From Phaeocystidibacter luteus (GTDB lineage: Bacteria > Bacteroidota > Bacteroidia > Flavobacteriales > Schleiferiaceae): a stretch of 64,000 bases of DNA. Made by a program: the position numbers and the translations under genes. The DNA lies in contig NZ_WBVO01000005.1 of NCBI RefSeq assembly GCF_008933115.1, forward strand, positions 124,001 through 188,000, read 5' to 3'. Below are positions 23,708 through 34,744 of the stretch, in pieces. The notes under the pieces are model-generated. The model did not search any database. It saw only the letters and a program-made list of their open reading frames with translations, and had not been told where the DNA came from. The stretch's first letter is position 1, and every line of letters starts with the position of its first letter.

Positions 23708-25429
23708 TTATTCGAACCAGCCAGCTACCTGCTCTTGAGTGAGTGTGCTAATGTCTAGCTTGTTCTTTTTGCGCAACCCGCTAAGCTGTTGGTGTACCGC
23801 TCCTGGTTTCTTTTCGCGCATGTCTGCAACCGTACCGAATAAAGTGGCCACGTGCTCCGCCCATTCTTCTGGTACTCCGATTTCAATGAACTCATCCGTC
23901 TTTGGACCAGCATCGAATGTTTCGGGACGCATTTGAGGGAAGAACAGCACTTCTTGAATGGAAGATTGATTCGTCAACATCATGGTAAGGCGATCGATGC
24001 CGATACCCAAACCAGAAGTTGGAGGCATACCGTATTCTAGTGCACGAAGGAAATCTTGGTCGATAAACATCGCCTCGTCGTCGCCCTTCTTGCTGAGCTT
24101 CAATTGATCTTCAAATCGCTCGCGCTGATCCACTGGATCGTTGAGCTCTGAGTATGCGTTCGCTACTTCTTTACCGTTCACCATGAGCTCGAAACGCTCT
24201 GTAAGACGAGGGTCTTCGCGGTGTTTCTTGCAGAGCGGTGACATCTCTACAGGATAGTCTGTAATGAATGTAGGTTGGATGTAGTGCTTCTCGCAGCACT
24301 CCCCAAAAATTTCGTCGATGAGTTTTCCTTTACCCATGGTATCGTCTACCTCCAAACCGAGGCTTCGAGCGATGGTGCGAATTTCATCTTCGTTTTTATC
24401 GATGAGCTGATGTCCGGTGTGATCTTCAATAGCCTTGAGGATTGGCACACGGGCGAAAGGCGCTTTGAAGTTTATCTTTTGGTCGCCTACCATCACTTCT
24501 GTTTCGCCTGAGTTCACCTCCTCAACCACCTCTTGGAGCATGGTTTCAACGAAGTTCATCATCCAATTGTAATCCTTGTAGGCCACATAGATTTCCATCA
24601 CCGTAAACTCCGGGTTGTGTGTACGGTCCATTCCTTCGTTGCGGAAGTCTTTCGCAAACTCGTACACGCCATCAAACCCACCCACGATAAGACGCTTGAG
24701 GTAGAGCTCGTTGGCAATGCGCAGATAGAGAGGTATGTCTAGCGCGTTGTGGTGCGTTACAAATGGACGCGCAGCTGCTCCGCCTGGAATAGGCTGAAGA
24801 ATAGGCGTTTCTACTTCAAAGTACCCCGCGCGATCGAAGATGCGACGCATGGTGTTGATGATCTTCGTGCGCTTGACAAAAATGTCGCGAACAGAAGGAT
24901 TTACGACTAAATCAACATAACGCTGACGGTAACGAAGTTCTGGATCGGTAAATGCATCGTGCGTGTTTCCGTCCGAATCCGTTTTAACCACAGGCAGTGG
25001 GCGGAGAGACTTGCTGAGTACGGTGAGTTCTTTCACGAGAATAGAAGGCTCGCCGGTTTGTGTACGGAACATGGTTCCTTTGATACCTACGAAGTCGCCA
25101 ATGTCAAGAAGCTTCTTGAACACGTCGTTGTACATCGTTTTGTCTTCACCAGGGCAAAGCTCATCGCGATTCACGTAGATCTGTACACGACCATCGGAGT
25201 CTTGGAGAACGGCAAATGAAGCCTTTCCCATGACGCGCTTGGTCATTAGTCGACCGGCCACACAAACCTCACCCACAGAATTTTCATCGGCCTCGAAATC
25301 GGCTAGAATCTGTTTGGATTTATGCGTAACTGGATATTCCGCAGCAGGATAGGGTTCGATACCCATCGTGCGGAGTTTGCTCATCGCCTCGCGGCGGAAA
25401 CGTTCCTGTTCGCTTAAAATACGCGCCAT
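23708..25429 (-). CDS. lysS: Lysyl-tRNA synthetase (class II)
   Basis: A 573-residue class II synthetase that charges tRNA with lysine. The OB-fold anticodon domain (about residues 55-150, [20 protein letters not shown]) precedes the catalytic core with motif 1 ([20 protein letters not shown]), motif 2 ([18 protein letters not shown], near 262) and motif 3 ([15 protein letters not shown], near 476). About 70 C-terminal residues beyond motif 3 are a lineage-type extension seen in Bacteroidota LysS. TACATTTG lies 32 bases upstream of the start with a TTGAC 19 bases further up. Convergent with the hybrid kinase gene and separated from it by a two-way terminator. Confidence 0.97.
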   Translation of the reverse strand: MARILSEQERFRREAMSKLRTMGIEPYPAAEYPVTHKSKQILADFEADENSVGEVCVAGRLMTKRVMGKASFAVLQDSDGRVQIYVNRDELCPGEDKTMYNDVFKKLLDIGDFVGIKGTMFRTQTGEPSILVKELTVLSKSLRPLPVVKTDSDGNTHDAFTDPELRYRQRYVDLVVNPSVRDIFVKRTKIINTMRRIFDRAGYFEVETPILQPIPGGAAARPFVTHHNALDIPLYLRIANELYLKRLIVGGFDGVYEFAKDFRNEGMDRTHNPEFTVMEIYVAYKDYNWMMNFVETMLQEVVEEVNSGETEVMVGDQKINFKAPFARVPILKAIEDHTGHQLIDKNEDEIRTIARSLGLEVDDTMGKGKLIDEIFGECCEKHYIQPTFITDYPVEMSPLCKKHREDPRLTERFELMVNGKEVANAYSELNDPVDQRERFEDQLKLSKKGDDEAMFIDQDFLRALEYGMPPTSGLGIGIDRLTMMLTNQSSIQEVLFFPQMRPETFDAGPKTDEFIEIGVPEEWAEHVATLFGTVADMREKKPGAVHQQLSGLRKKNKLDISTLTQEQVAGWFE

Positions 25430-25461
25430 GATTTCAGTGATTTAGGCTTGAAAATTTCGCG

Positions 25462-25469
25462 CAAATGTA
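25462..25469 (-). promoter_or_regulatory. Promoter of lysS: TTG-N19-TACATTTG
   Basis: On the minus strand TACATTTG matches the -7 element and TTGAC (around 25487-25491) lies 19 bases further upstream, fitting TTTG-N17-23-TANNTTTG with one mismatch. The predicted leader is about 25 bases. Confidence 0.6.
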
Positions 25470-25479
25470 CGGATTGCTT

Positions 25480-25800
25480 TCCTGACGTCAAGCAAAAGGA
25501 TCGTGAGAGGTTAGCCAACCTCACATGAAAGGGTCTCCGCTATCCGCGGAGAAAGGATCTATCTCCTGACGTCAATAGAAAGGCCACGGTTGACAAGGCA
25601 AGAGTATTTATACCTCAGCTGCTTTAATGCTGAAAGCGGTCCTGTACGAAGCGCAAAAGGCAAAAACGCGATAAATTAGGACTGTTGGCTCAACGTAAAG
25701 ACTAGCCTCTTACGCGAAGCGTCTTGCAGCACAGCTACTCTTCCGCCGCAGGCGGTCTTGCGCGTAGCGCTTTGAAGATTCTCTCGAATCAACCAATAGA
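25480..25800. repeat. Intergenic region with several small hairpins and a repeated CCTGACGTCAA motif
   Basis: The space between lysS and katG has no gene. It contains CCTGACGTCAA at about 25481 and again at about 25565, and a series of short inverted repeats: GTGAG-AGGTT/AACCTCAC near 25502, TCTCCGC/GCGGAGA near 25537, ACGCGAAGCGT near 25711, CCGCC-GCA-GGCGG near 25743, and GCGCGTAGCGC near 25759. The CTTCCGCC-N4-GGCGG type recurs near 3137. These look like REP-like remnants; no ORF or RNA family was recognised. Confidence 0.45.
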
Positions 25801-25885
25801 CTTCCTCTATCACCCCTTCAACAACATCTTTCATGTTTCCAAGAACTTAGCGCTGCGAGAAGGGGTTAAACCTTTGATTTATTGA

Positions 25886-28201
<2,316 letters not shown>

Positions 28202-28224
28202 GGTCGACCCACTATATATTTTGA

Positions 28225-28254
28225 AAGCCGGCAGAATTTCTGTCGGCTTTTTTA
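28225..28254. terminator. Terminator after katG, shared with the converging lipoprotein gene
   Basis: AAAGCCGGCAGAA pairs with TTCTGTCGGCTTT (one G-U pair) around a tiny loop, followed by TTTTTATTT on the plus strand. It lies 24 bases after the katG stop and immediately before the end of the converging gene. Confidence 0.85.
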
Positions 28255-28662
28255 TTTCCTGGTGTACCGCCACACGAATTCTTCCTCATCACCGCCCACG
28301 TGAACTTCGATCTGGTCGCTAGAGAGGAAAACGTACTCAATTCTCTTTGGAAAGTCGTGCTCTGGGTTTTCAAACACGAAATCCGAGGTTTCGGTGAACC
28401 GCACGGGCTCTTCGTTTTCGGCAACATCTGCTATGTAAACACGACTTCCGTTTTCGTTGATGATGAGGAGTTCTTCGAAGACGAGCGTGTCGCCATGGCC
28501 GCGAATTGCCATGCCTTTCCCAATTAGCGAATCGCCTATGCTGGTCCAGCATTCCATGGTTTTGTCATCATCTCTTAACCAACAGCCATCAAGCGATTTA
28601 TTCGAATTTGATGAGCAAGCAGTAAGAGTGATTGCGAGGATCGGAAGGAGATAGGTTTTCAT
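28252..28662 (-). CDS. Lipoprotein of the DUF6265 type
   Basis: A 136-residue lipoprotein with lipobox LTAC (MKTYLLPILAITLTACSSN). The mature part resembles DUF6265: an opening GCWLRDDDKTMECWTS, then FEELLIINENGSRVYIADV, and the highly typical FENPEHDFPKRIEYVF near residues 98-113. The function of the family is not known. Convergent with katG; the two genes share a terminator. Confidence 0.78.
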   Translation of the reverse strand: MKTYLLPILAITLTACSSNSNKSLDGCWLRDDDKTMECWTSIGDSLIGKGMAIRGHGDTLVFEELLIINENGSRVYIADVAENEEPVRFTETSDFVFENPEHDFPKRIEYVFLSSDQIEVHVGGDEEEFVWRYTRK

Positions 28663-28749
28663 GGCAATGTTGGTTACTTGTTGATAACATGAGAGTTACA
28701 CGGCACGGTTACCTTGTAACACAAAGTCGAGATTGCTAATTTACACTAC

Positions 28750-29232
28750 ATGTCTGCAACAGCTTCAAAACTTTCGGTACATGAGGGAATAACATTCCGG
28801 ACCACCCAGGGGATGGTTGTAAGTGATATCCGCCAGTATGTGCGCGCATGGCTGCGAGAGCATCCCAAAGGCAAGGTATATATCGGCAGTGATTCTCAGG
28901 TTCGCGGAAATGTAGTTAAGTACAGCACTGTTATCTGTTTGTGGAATGTTGGATGTGGAGTTTGGGAGATCTACAGCACCGTTAAAATTCCACGTCCGAA
29001 TGATCGCTTCTCACGACTTTGGAATGAAGTACAACGCTCCGTAGAGGTAGCTGAACTACTTCGCGACGTAGCGCCAGTTGAGGTTCACATGGACTTTAAC
29101 TCAGACCCTTCTTTTCCCAGCTATCAATTATATGATGCGGGAATGGGATTGGTCAAATCAATGGGATTCGAAGCTGCAGGGAAACCCCACTCTTGGGCGG
29201 CGACATGCGGTGCAAACCGAAGGTGTCAGTAG
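28750..29232 (+). CDS. YkuK/DUF458 family ribonuclease H-like protein
   Basis: A 160-residue protein of the DUF458 family, which has an RNase H-like fold. The first acidic strand is KVYIGSDSQVRGNVVKYST (about residues 41-59), followed by STVKIPRPNDRFSRLWNEV, VEVHMDFNSDP (about 108-118) and the family end AAGKPHSWAATCGANRRCQ. Nuclease activity is predicted only from the fold; no substrate is known. Complete at both ends. It stands alone, converging with the DUF2461 gene with 3 bases between stops. Confidence 0.85.
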   Translation: MSATASKLSVHEGITFRTTQGMVVSDIRQYVRAWLREHPKGKVYIGSDSQVRGNVVKYSTVICLWNVGCGVWEIYSTVKIPRPNDRFSRLWNEVQRSVEVAELLRDVAPVEVHMDFNSDPSFPSYQLYDAGMGLVKSMGFEAAGKPHSWAATCGANRRCQ

Positions 29233-29235
29233 CGA

Positions 29236-29910
29236 CTACATTCCAAGTCCTTCTCTCAAAAAATGCATGAGATCCTTCGAGGCCTCGTAATGGTCCATTA
29301 CGGTGATGAATAGCCCATCTGTTGGGATGATTTCAGGGGGAACATCATGATGATAGTAGAACTGCTTTTGAAAGAGGATAGGTTCTTTTTCTGCAGCTTC
29401 GGCAACGGCCTTGTCCACGCGTTTTTGAGCTTGACCCACAATTCCTTCTGGAAAGTGCTTTCTAAAGTTTGAATCGCTATTGAGCTTTTGAAAGGCAGAT
29501 AAGTTTGCGGCCATATGCTCTCTAAGCTGCTTCACTTGAACGGGTTTCAACATATATGCGCCGCCATAAATTCCGAGTTTCTCGGGTGAGAGCTCGATAT
29601 AGAGTGCTGGGTAATCCGGACTTTTTCTTCCCTTCGCAGAAATCAGCGCTGAAACGTTTGTTTTATAAGGCGCCTTGTCTTTTGAAAAGCGGATGTCGCG
29701 ATTGATTCTGAAGATAGCATCCTTTGGTTCGATTAACAGGTTTGGTTCGTGAGATGCACGAAGTTGACCAATGATGTCGCCAACAAAAATCTTGAACGGC
29801 TCTTTGACTTCTTTTTCGTAGCGCTTGCGGTTTTCGTCGAACCAGTCTTTGTGGTTATTCGCAGCGAGTTCTTTAAAGAATTCAAGAAAGTCGGGGGAGA
29901 AGTAATTCAT
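29236..29910 (-). CDS. DUF2461 domain-containing protein
   Basis: A 224-residue cytosolic protein that is almost entirely DUF2461. Typical segments are FLKELAANNHKDWFDENRK-like text at residues 10-28 (read here FFKELAANNHKDWFDENR), RINRDIRFSKDKAPYKTN (about 68-85), GIYGGAYML (about 112-120) and the closing EASKDLMHFLREG. No catalytic function has been established for this widespread family. It stands alone; the upstream gene is 59 bases away on the same strand. Confidence 0.9.
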   Translation of the reverse strand: MNYFSPDFLEFFKELAANNHKDWFDENRKRYEKEVKEPFKIFVGDIIGQLRASHEPNLLIEPKDAIFRINRDIRFSKDKAPYKTNVSALISAKGRKSPDYPALYIELSPEKLGIYGGAYMLKPVQVKQLREHMAANLSAFQKLNSDSNFRKHFPEGIVGQAQKRVDKAVAEAAEKEPILFQKQFYYHHDVPPEIIPTDGLFITVMDHYEASKDLMHFLREGLGM

Positions 29911-29969
29911 CAGGAGGTGTTTTAGTCTGATGAAAGATACTTCGTTTCAAATGTGAAAACAAGGAGGCG

Positions 29970-30440
29970 CTACGACTGAAGTAGGCTTCCGATTCCGTTG
30001 AACTGCATTACGCTGCTTTTAGAGAATCTTCCAGGAATATGCAGTTTGCGAAACTTCTCTTTGCCGTTTTCATCTTTAAAAAAGACAATGAGGACGTACT
30101 TCCCGTATCTGGAAAAGCTGTCCTTGTACTCAACTCTGCTAATCGATTCCCGCGGGATGATTCGTTCGTTTGAGCGTTTCAAATCTTCTAGGAACTGGAT
30201 GCCAAAAATGACAGTAGTGAGCAGACCGACATAGAGATCTTTGCCAAAACCACTGTAAAAGGATTCAACAATAAAGAGGATTCCGACAATGAGCATGACC
30301 CCTCGCAAGACCTGGTAAATCCAGAAATTATTGCGTGGTGTAACCTCCGAGGGAACTTGTCCATCGGGCGAAATGACTAGTTTATCTGGGTACACATAGC
30401 ACGTCCCCCAGGTGGTCTTAAAGGAATCTTTGCAAGGCAA
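29970..30440 (-). CDS. Conserved membrane protein of unknown function
   Basis: A 156-residue protein. Residues about 40-60 (YQVLRGVMLIVGILFIVESF) and 68-85 (LYVGLLTTVIFGIQFLED) form two membrane helices. They are followed by a cytosolic beta-rich tail (SISRVEYKDSF...YVLIVFFKDENGKEKFRKLHIPG) that resembles PH-like tails found after two helices in small Bacteroidota membrane proteins. Not assigned to a named family. It follows another membrane protein of similar build (30501-31490) on the same strand. Confidence 0.6.
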   Translation of the reverse strand: MPCKDSFKTTWGTCYVYPDKLVISPDGQVPSEVTPRNNFWIYQVLRGVMLIVGILFIVESFYSGFGKDLYVGLLTTVIFGIQFLEDLKRSNERIIPRESISRVEYKDSFSRYGKYVLIVFFKDENGKEKFRKLHIPGRFSKSSVMQFNGIGSLLQS

Positions 30441-30500
30441 GTGTAAGCGCTTTGATGGGGCTAAAATACTATCCTATTCAACAATTGCAAACGCAATTAA

Positions 30501-31490
30501 TCAAGAAGAAATTGCCGCTTTGAATTCGTCGGGTTTATCGAGGTAAAGCGCAATTGCGGTGGTTGAAACTCGCGTGCCATACAGCCGAATCATTTCAACG
30601 GGCTCGGCAAAATGAAGAATGACGTTGTGAGACTCTAGTGCGCCTAACAGTCCCAGCTTAACCACGCTTCCGTCTTCCGGCAAATCGCTAGATGTAGTTT
30701 CGATTCTCTCAATATTCTGGATGTCAACTTCGGCAGAGGCCACGATTCCATAATTCAGTTTCACAGAATTGTTGTGAAGACGTATTGGCCTTGCGCTCAA
30801 TGAACGTGCATAAGCGAGGAATTGAATGGCCGTGTATAGACTTATACCGGTAAGAATCCATGCCGTAAGTGGACTCCATCTCTCGAGAAGGATGTGGAGT
30901 ACTGCTGTTTCAACAAGAATGATAAAGACAAGTGCTCCGTAGAGTGCTGTTACCCCGCTCTCCCTGTGGTAAGTGAATGAACCCTCAATCGGCTTCGCTT
31001 TTTTGAACCTGAATGCATAGTAGAAAACCGCGATTTCCAAGGCAAAAGGTCGAACCACTGGCCGAGGAAGAATATCGGAAACGGCCATTAGGAGGGAATC
31101 GAAGAAATCGGATGTGGTGTCGGCATTTGCCTTTAGCGCCTTCCTGATTTGAACGACTTTCCAAAGGATAAATCCAACCACTCCCAATTCGACAAAAGGA
31201 AGCACGAAGCTTTCGAAATAGTGCAGGTAGGTTTGATCTTCTGGACGAAGAAGAACAAAGCCCAAGATGAGGCTTAAAACCGTGATTGGCACCACCGTGA
31301 TGTTTGGGATTTCTCGTTTCCGAATCAATAAAAACCACGACAGTGGCACGAGAACGAGTAGGTCGATGGAAATGGCCAAATCCATCCTTGGATTGTTCAT
31401 CCAAGTAGATTGAACTCCAATCAATAATACCCCGCTTAGTAGAAAGAATGGAAGGAGCAGGGACGCCTTCCGGAGTTGTGTGGCGCTCAT
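30501..31490 (-). CDS. Multi-pass membrane protein of unknown function
   Basis: A 329-residue protein with about seven to eight hydrophobic helices between residues 10 and 235 (for example LLLPFFLLSGVLLIGV, IDLLVLVPLSWFLLI, VTALYGALVFIILVETAVL) and a soluble C-terminal beta-rich part (AEVDIQNIERIETTSS...VILHFAEPVEMIRLYG). I do not recognise the family. TACCTTTG lies 5 bases upstream, back to back with the promoter of the divergent dehydrogenase gene. Confidence 0.65.
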   Translation of the reverse strand: MSATQLRKASLLLPFFLLSGVLLIGVQSTWMNNPRMDLAISIDLLVLVPLSWFLLIRKREIPNITVVPITVLSLILGFVLLRPEDQTYLHYFESFVLPFVELGVVGFILWKVVQIRKALKANADTTSDFFDSLLMAVSDILPRPVVRPFALEIAVFYYAFRFKKAKPIEGSFTYHRESGVTALYGALVFIILVETAVLHILLERWSPLTAWILTGISLYTAIQFLAYARSLSARPIRLHNNSVKLNYGIVASAEVDIQNIERIETTSSDLPEDGSVVKLGLLGALESHNVILHFAEPVEMIRLYGTRVSTTAIALYLDKPDEFKAAISS

Positions 31491-31494
31491 AACA

Positions 31495-31502
31495 CAAAGG
31501 TA
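31495..31502 (-). promoter_or_regulatory. -7 promoter element (TACCTTTG), minus strand
   Basis: TACCTTTG lies 4 bases upstream of the membrane-protein start at 31490, predicting a leaderless or near-leaderless message. The divergent promoter of the E1 gene is 70 bases away. Confidence 0.5.
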
Positions 31503-31571
31503 CGCATTTGTCTGTTTTTGAACAGCTTGAAGGGCTAAAAATGCATGTACTTTTCTGCGCTCTCTGTTTCG

Positions 31572-31579
31572 TACCTTTG
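31572..31579 (+). promoter_or_regulatory. Promoter of the E1 alpha/beta gene: TTTT-N17-TACCTTTG
   Basis: TACCTTTG on the plus strand with TTTT at 31551-31554 as the upstream element, 17 bases apart. The ATG at 31597 follows after 17 bases. Confidence 0.6.
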
Positions 31580-31596
31580 CCCTTCAAATCGCATGT

Positions 31597-33681
31597 ATGG
31601 GCACGAAAGTGAAAGAGAATTCGACCAAGATTTCGAACGAGACATTACTCAAGGCATTCGAGTTGATGTCCACCGCCAAAGCAATGGCGGAGCTTTATGA
31701 AGAGAACAAGGAAGTTACGAGTAAGTACGTGCATGCCACCTCTCGTGGACATGAAGCAGTGCAGCTCGCTCTTGGTCTCCAACTCAAGAAGCAAGATTGG
31801 GTTGCCCCATACTACCGTGATGATAGCATCCTTCTCGGCATTGGTATGCGTCCGTATGACTTGATGCTCCAGCTTCTCGCAAAGCGCGACGACCCATTTA
31901 GTGGTGGTAGAACGTACTATTCTCACCCGTCGTTGAACGATGACGACAAGCCAAAAATCCCACATCAGAGTTCTGCCACAGGCATGCAAGCTATTCCAAC
32001 TACAGGGGTTGCCATGGGTGTTCAGTACAAAGAGAACCGCGGTATTGGCGAAGATTGGGGAGATGAAAAGCCAGTCGTAGTTTGCTCAATTGGCGACGCC
32101 GCGATGACCGAAGGCGAGATTTCAGAAGCCCTTCAGATGGCCGCTCTCAAGCAGTTTCCAATTCTGTATTTCGTACAAGACAATGGATGGGATATTTCAG
32201 CTAATGCAGAAGAAACACGTGCCCAAAATGCAGCCGAGTATGCAGCAGGCTTCCACGGAATTGAAGTTCGCTCTATTGACGGCGCCAACTTTTTCGAATG
32301 TTATGAAACCATCGAAGAGGTTATAGACACGATTCGCAAGGAGCGCAGACCATTCCTTATCCACGCCAACGTTCCACTTTTAGGTCACCACACCTCGGGT
32401 GTCCGCAAAGAATGGTACCGCGACGACCTAGAGGAGCACGCTACCCGAGATCCATACCCTCGTTTCCGCCAGCAGTTGCTTGAACATGGAATTGAAGAAG
32501 CGGAACTTGACAAGATCGAAAAGTCGGCCATCGACTTAGTGGCCAAAGATTACGAAGAGGCGCTTAAGGCAGAAGACCCTACACCTGAGGACCTCTATAC
32601 GTTCGATTACGCTCCAACTCCAATCACAGAGGAGAAGGGAGAACGCGAGCCTGCAGGTAAGGAGAAGACCGTAATGGTCGACGCGGCATTGTTTGCCATC
32701 CAAGAGATTATGCGCGAGCATCCAGAGGCCTTGCTTTATGGTCAGGACGTAGGCGGTCGACTCGGAGGAGTTTTCCGCGAAGCGGCGACCCTAGCGCAAA
32801 AGTTTGGCGATGATCGTGTATTCAATACTCCAATCCAGGAAGCATTTATCATCGGTTCTACCGTTGGAATGGCTGCAACAGGATTAAAGCCATTCGTTGA
32901 GGTTCAGTTCGCCGATTATATTTGGCCAGGCTTGAATCAGCTCTTCACGGAGTTGAGTCGAAGCTACTATTTGTCAAACGGTAAATGGCCGGCCAGCGCG
33001 GTGCTTCGCGTTCCTATTGGCGCATACGGGTCAGGTGGTCCATACCACAGCTCTTCGGTAGAATCTGTACTCACCAATATCAGAGGAATCAAAATCGCCT
33101 ACCCAAGCACCGGAGCCGATTTGAAAGGATTGATGAAAGCTGCTTTCCATGACCCTAACCCAGTGGTTATGCTTGAGCACAAAGGCTTGTATTGGAGTAA
33201 AATCAAAGGAACTGAGGGAGCGAAAACTGTGGAGCCTTCAGAAGATTATGTTATCCCATTTGGAAAAGGCCGGATTGCGCTCGAAGCAGATTCAGCAAAA
33301 ATCGAATCAGGTGATAGCCTTTGTATTGTTACCTACGGAATGGGTGTGTATTGGTCGAACACTGCTGCCAAGCAGTTCAAAGGTCAGGTTGAGATCGTCG
33401 ATCTGCGTACCCTCGTTCCACTTGACGAAGAACTAGTTTACGAGAGAGTGCGTGCGCACGGCAAGTGCCTTGTTGTAACTGAAGAGCCAGAGAAGAACAC
33501 GTTTGCACAGGCGATAGCAGGAATGATTCAAAAGAACTGTTTCCAGCAATTGGATGCCCCAGTGGATGTGATTGGCTCGGCAAATATGCCAGCGATTCCG
33601 TTGAATAGCACATTGGAAAGCGAGATGATTCCGAATGCGGATAAGGTGGCGAAGAGAATTGCTGAGGTTTTGGAGTATTAG
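31597..33681 (+). CDS. Branched-chain 2-oxoacid dehydrogenase E1, alpha and beta subunits fused
   Basis: A 694-residue thiamine-diphosphate enzyme joining E1-alpha (about 1-340) to E1-beta (about 360-694). It decarboxylates branched 2-oxoacids from Val, Leu and Ile and loads the acyl group on the E2 lipoyl domain. In the alpha part, HATSRGHEAVQLALG and PYYRDD mark the substrate side and GDAAMTEGEISEALQMAA the ThDP motif. In the beta part, YGQDVGGRLGGVFREA, FVEVQFADYIWPGLNQ and GPYHSSSVES are typical. A linker rich in Glu/Pro connects them. Such fusions are normal in Bacteroidota. E2 and E3 are not in the window, so the complex is assembled from other loci. Confidence 0.93.
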   Translation: MGTKVKENSTKISNETLLKAFELMSTAKAMAELYEENKEVTSKYVHATSRGHEAVQLALGLQLKKQDWVAPYYRDDSILLGIGMRPYDLMLQLLAKRDDPFSGGRTYYSHPSLNDDDKPKIPHQSSATGMQAIPTTGVAMGVQYKENRGIGEDWGDEKPVVVCSIGDAAMTEGEISEALQMAALKQFPILYFVQDNGWDISANAEETRAQNAAEYAAGFHGIEVRSIDGANFFECYETIEEVIDTIRKERRPFLIHANVPLLGHHTSGVRKEWYRDDLEEHATRDPYPRFRQQLLEHGIEEAELDKIEKSAIDLVAKDYEEALKAEDPTPEDLYTFDYAPTPITEEKGEREPAGKEKTVMVDAALFAIQEIMREHPEALLYGQDVGGRLGGVFREAATLAQKFGDDRVFNTPIQEAFIIGSTVGMAATGLKPFVEVQFADYIWPGLNQLFTELSRSYYLSNGKWPASAVLRVPIGAYGSGGPYHSSSVESVLTNIRGIKIAYPSTGADLKGLMKAAFHDPNPVVMLEHKGLYWSKIKGTEGAKTVEPSEDYVIPFGKGRIALEADSAKIESGDSLCIVTYGMGVYWSNTAAKQFKGQVEIVDLRTLVPLDEELVYERVRAHGKCLVVTEEPEKNTFAQAIAGMIQKNCFQQLDAPVDVIGSANMPAIPLNSTLESEMIPNADKVAKRIAEVLEY

Positions 33682-33764
33682 GGTGTTGAGACTTGGGGGT
33701 GGCTTAGGTAAATCGGCTACTTTCGGGAAATAGTTGTATCGATGGAGCGTGGCCACGAAGATGA

Positions 33765-33934
33765 GGGGGCCTCCAACCTCCTCCCCAGGACGAAGTTACG
33801 CAGCCATTTTTCAATTCTCCGAATCTCAGATATCTAATTCATCACTCCCGTTTTTATCCGTTTGTAAACGTTTACATTCCGACTCAGGTTTCCGTAAAAC
33901 ACGAACTTGAGACCAGGGGCGGGGTTGGCCCCCC
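33765..33934 (+). repeat. Intergenic palindromic element, copy C
   Basis: Forward copy with the cleanest core: ATCCGTTTGTAAACGTTTAC then ATTCCGAC; the GTAAACGTTTAC palindrome is at 33864-33875. Left end GGGGGCCTCCAACCTCC and ACGAAGTTACG; right end ACGAACTTGAGACCAGGGGC and GGGGTTGGCCCCCC. It lies between the E1 gene and the NAD(P)-binding gene; 33935-34078 holds nothing else recognised. Confidence 0.78.
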
Positions 33935-34078
33935 TAAAAGAATTTGCCACTACCTGCTCAATATCCAAAGTCGATTTAAAGGCCGGTCCATTCATCAATT
34001 TGTGCTCATCTCATCCGATTTTGTGCTCACCATGACTTCCAATCCGCTGTACGTTTGTAGTGTCAAAAGCGTACCACT

Positions 34079-34744
34079 ATGAAAGTTGTTATCACGGGAG
34101 CTACAGGAATGATTGGAAAGGGTGTTCTACTTGAATGCCTCGACAACCCTAGTATTACGGAGGTTCTCACTATTGGACGGTCAAGTCTCGACGTCTCTCA
34201 TGACAAGCTCCGCGAAATGCGGCTGCAGGATCTTAGAAACCTGTCTGAACACAATGACTCTGTAAGAGGGTATGACGCCTGCTTCTTTTGCATGGGAGTT
34301 TCATTCGTAGGCATGACAGAAGAGGCTTATACTGAAGTTACCTACGACATGGCTGTGGAGTTCGGACAAGCCTTTAAGTCGGTAAATCCCAAGGCTACCT
34401 TCGTTTTTGTTTCGGGAGCAGGCACAGACGCAAGTGAGAGTGGCCGACAAATGTGGGCAAGAGTAAAAGGCAAGGCCGAGAATGCTTTGTTAGGAATGGG
34501 CTTTCCGAAGGCATATATGTTTCGTCCAGGGATGATTATTCCAGAGCGTGGGATTACATCTAGAACCAGACTGTACCGCAATATGTACATTCTCTTCAGA
34601 CCGTTTTTTCCGCTGTTTAGAAGAATGAATTCTGTTGTGTCGACCGGAATGATCGGAAAGGCTATGATTGCACTCGTCGATGGTAACAGGCCCTCTGGAA
34701 TCATCAACCCAAAAGACATGCGTGAATTGGCGGGAACCTCGTAA
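34079..34744 (+). CDS. NAD(P)-binding Rossmann-fold protein (atypical SDR/epimerase type)
   Basis: A 221-residue protein with an N-terminal nucleotide-binding motif ITGATGMIGKGV (residues 5-16). VFVSGAGTDASESGRQMWARVKGKAE (about 108-133, split by name as VSGAGTDA and WARVKGKAE) carries a Lys in place of the usual YxxxK pair. FRPGMIIPERG follows. It resembles the small atypical SDR proteins often annotated as NAD-dependent epimerases; catalysis is doubtful because the Tyr is not obvious. Its stop abuts the converging vWA-like gene. Both genes together are flanked by inverted copies of the intergenic element. Confidence 0.8.
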   Translation: MKVVITGATGMIGKGVLLECLDNPSITEVLTIGRSSLDVSHDKLREMRLQDLRNLSEHNDSVRGYDACFFCMGVSFVGMTEEAYTEVTYDMAVEFGQAFKSVNPKATFVFVSGAGTDASESGRQMWARVKGKAENALLGMGFPKAYMFRPGMIIPERGITSRTRLYRNMYILFRPFFPLFRRMNSVVSTGMIGKAMIALVDGNRPSGIINPKDMRELAGTS

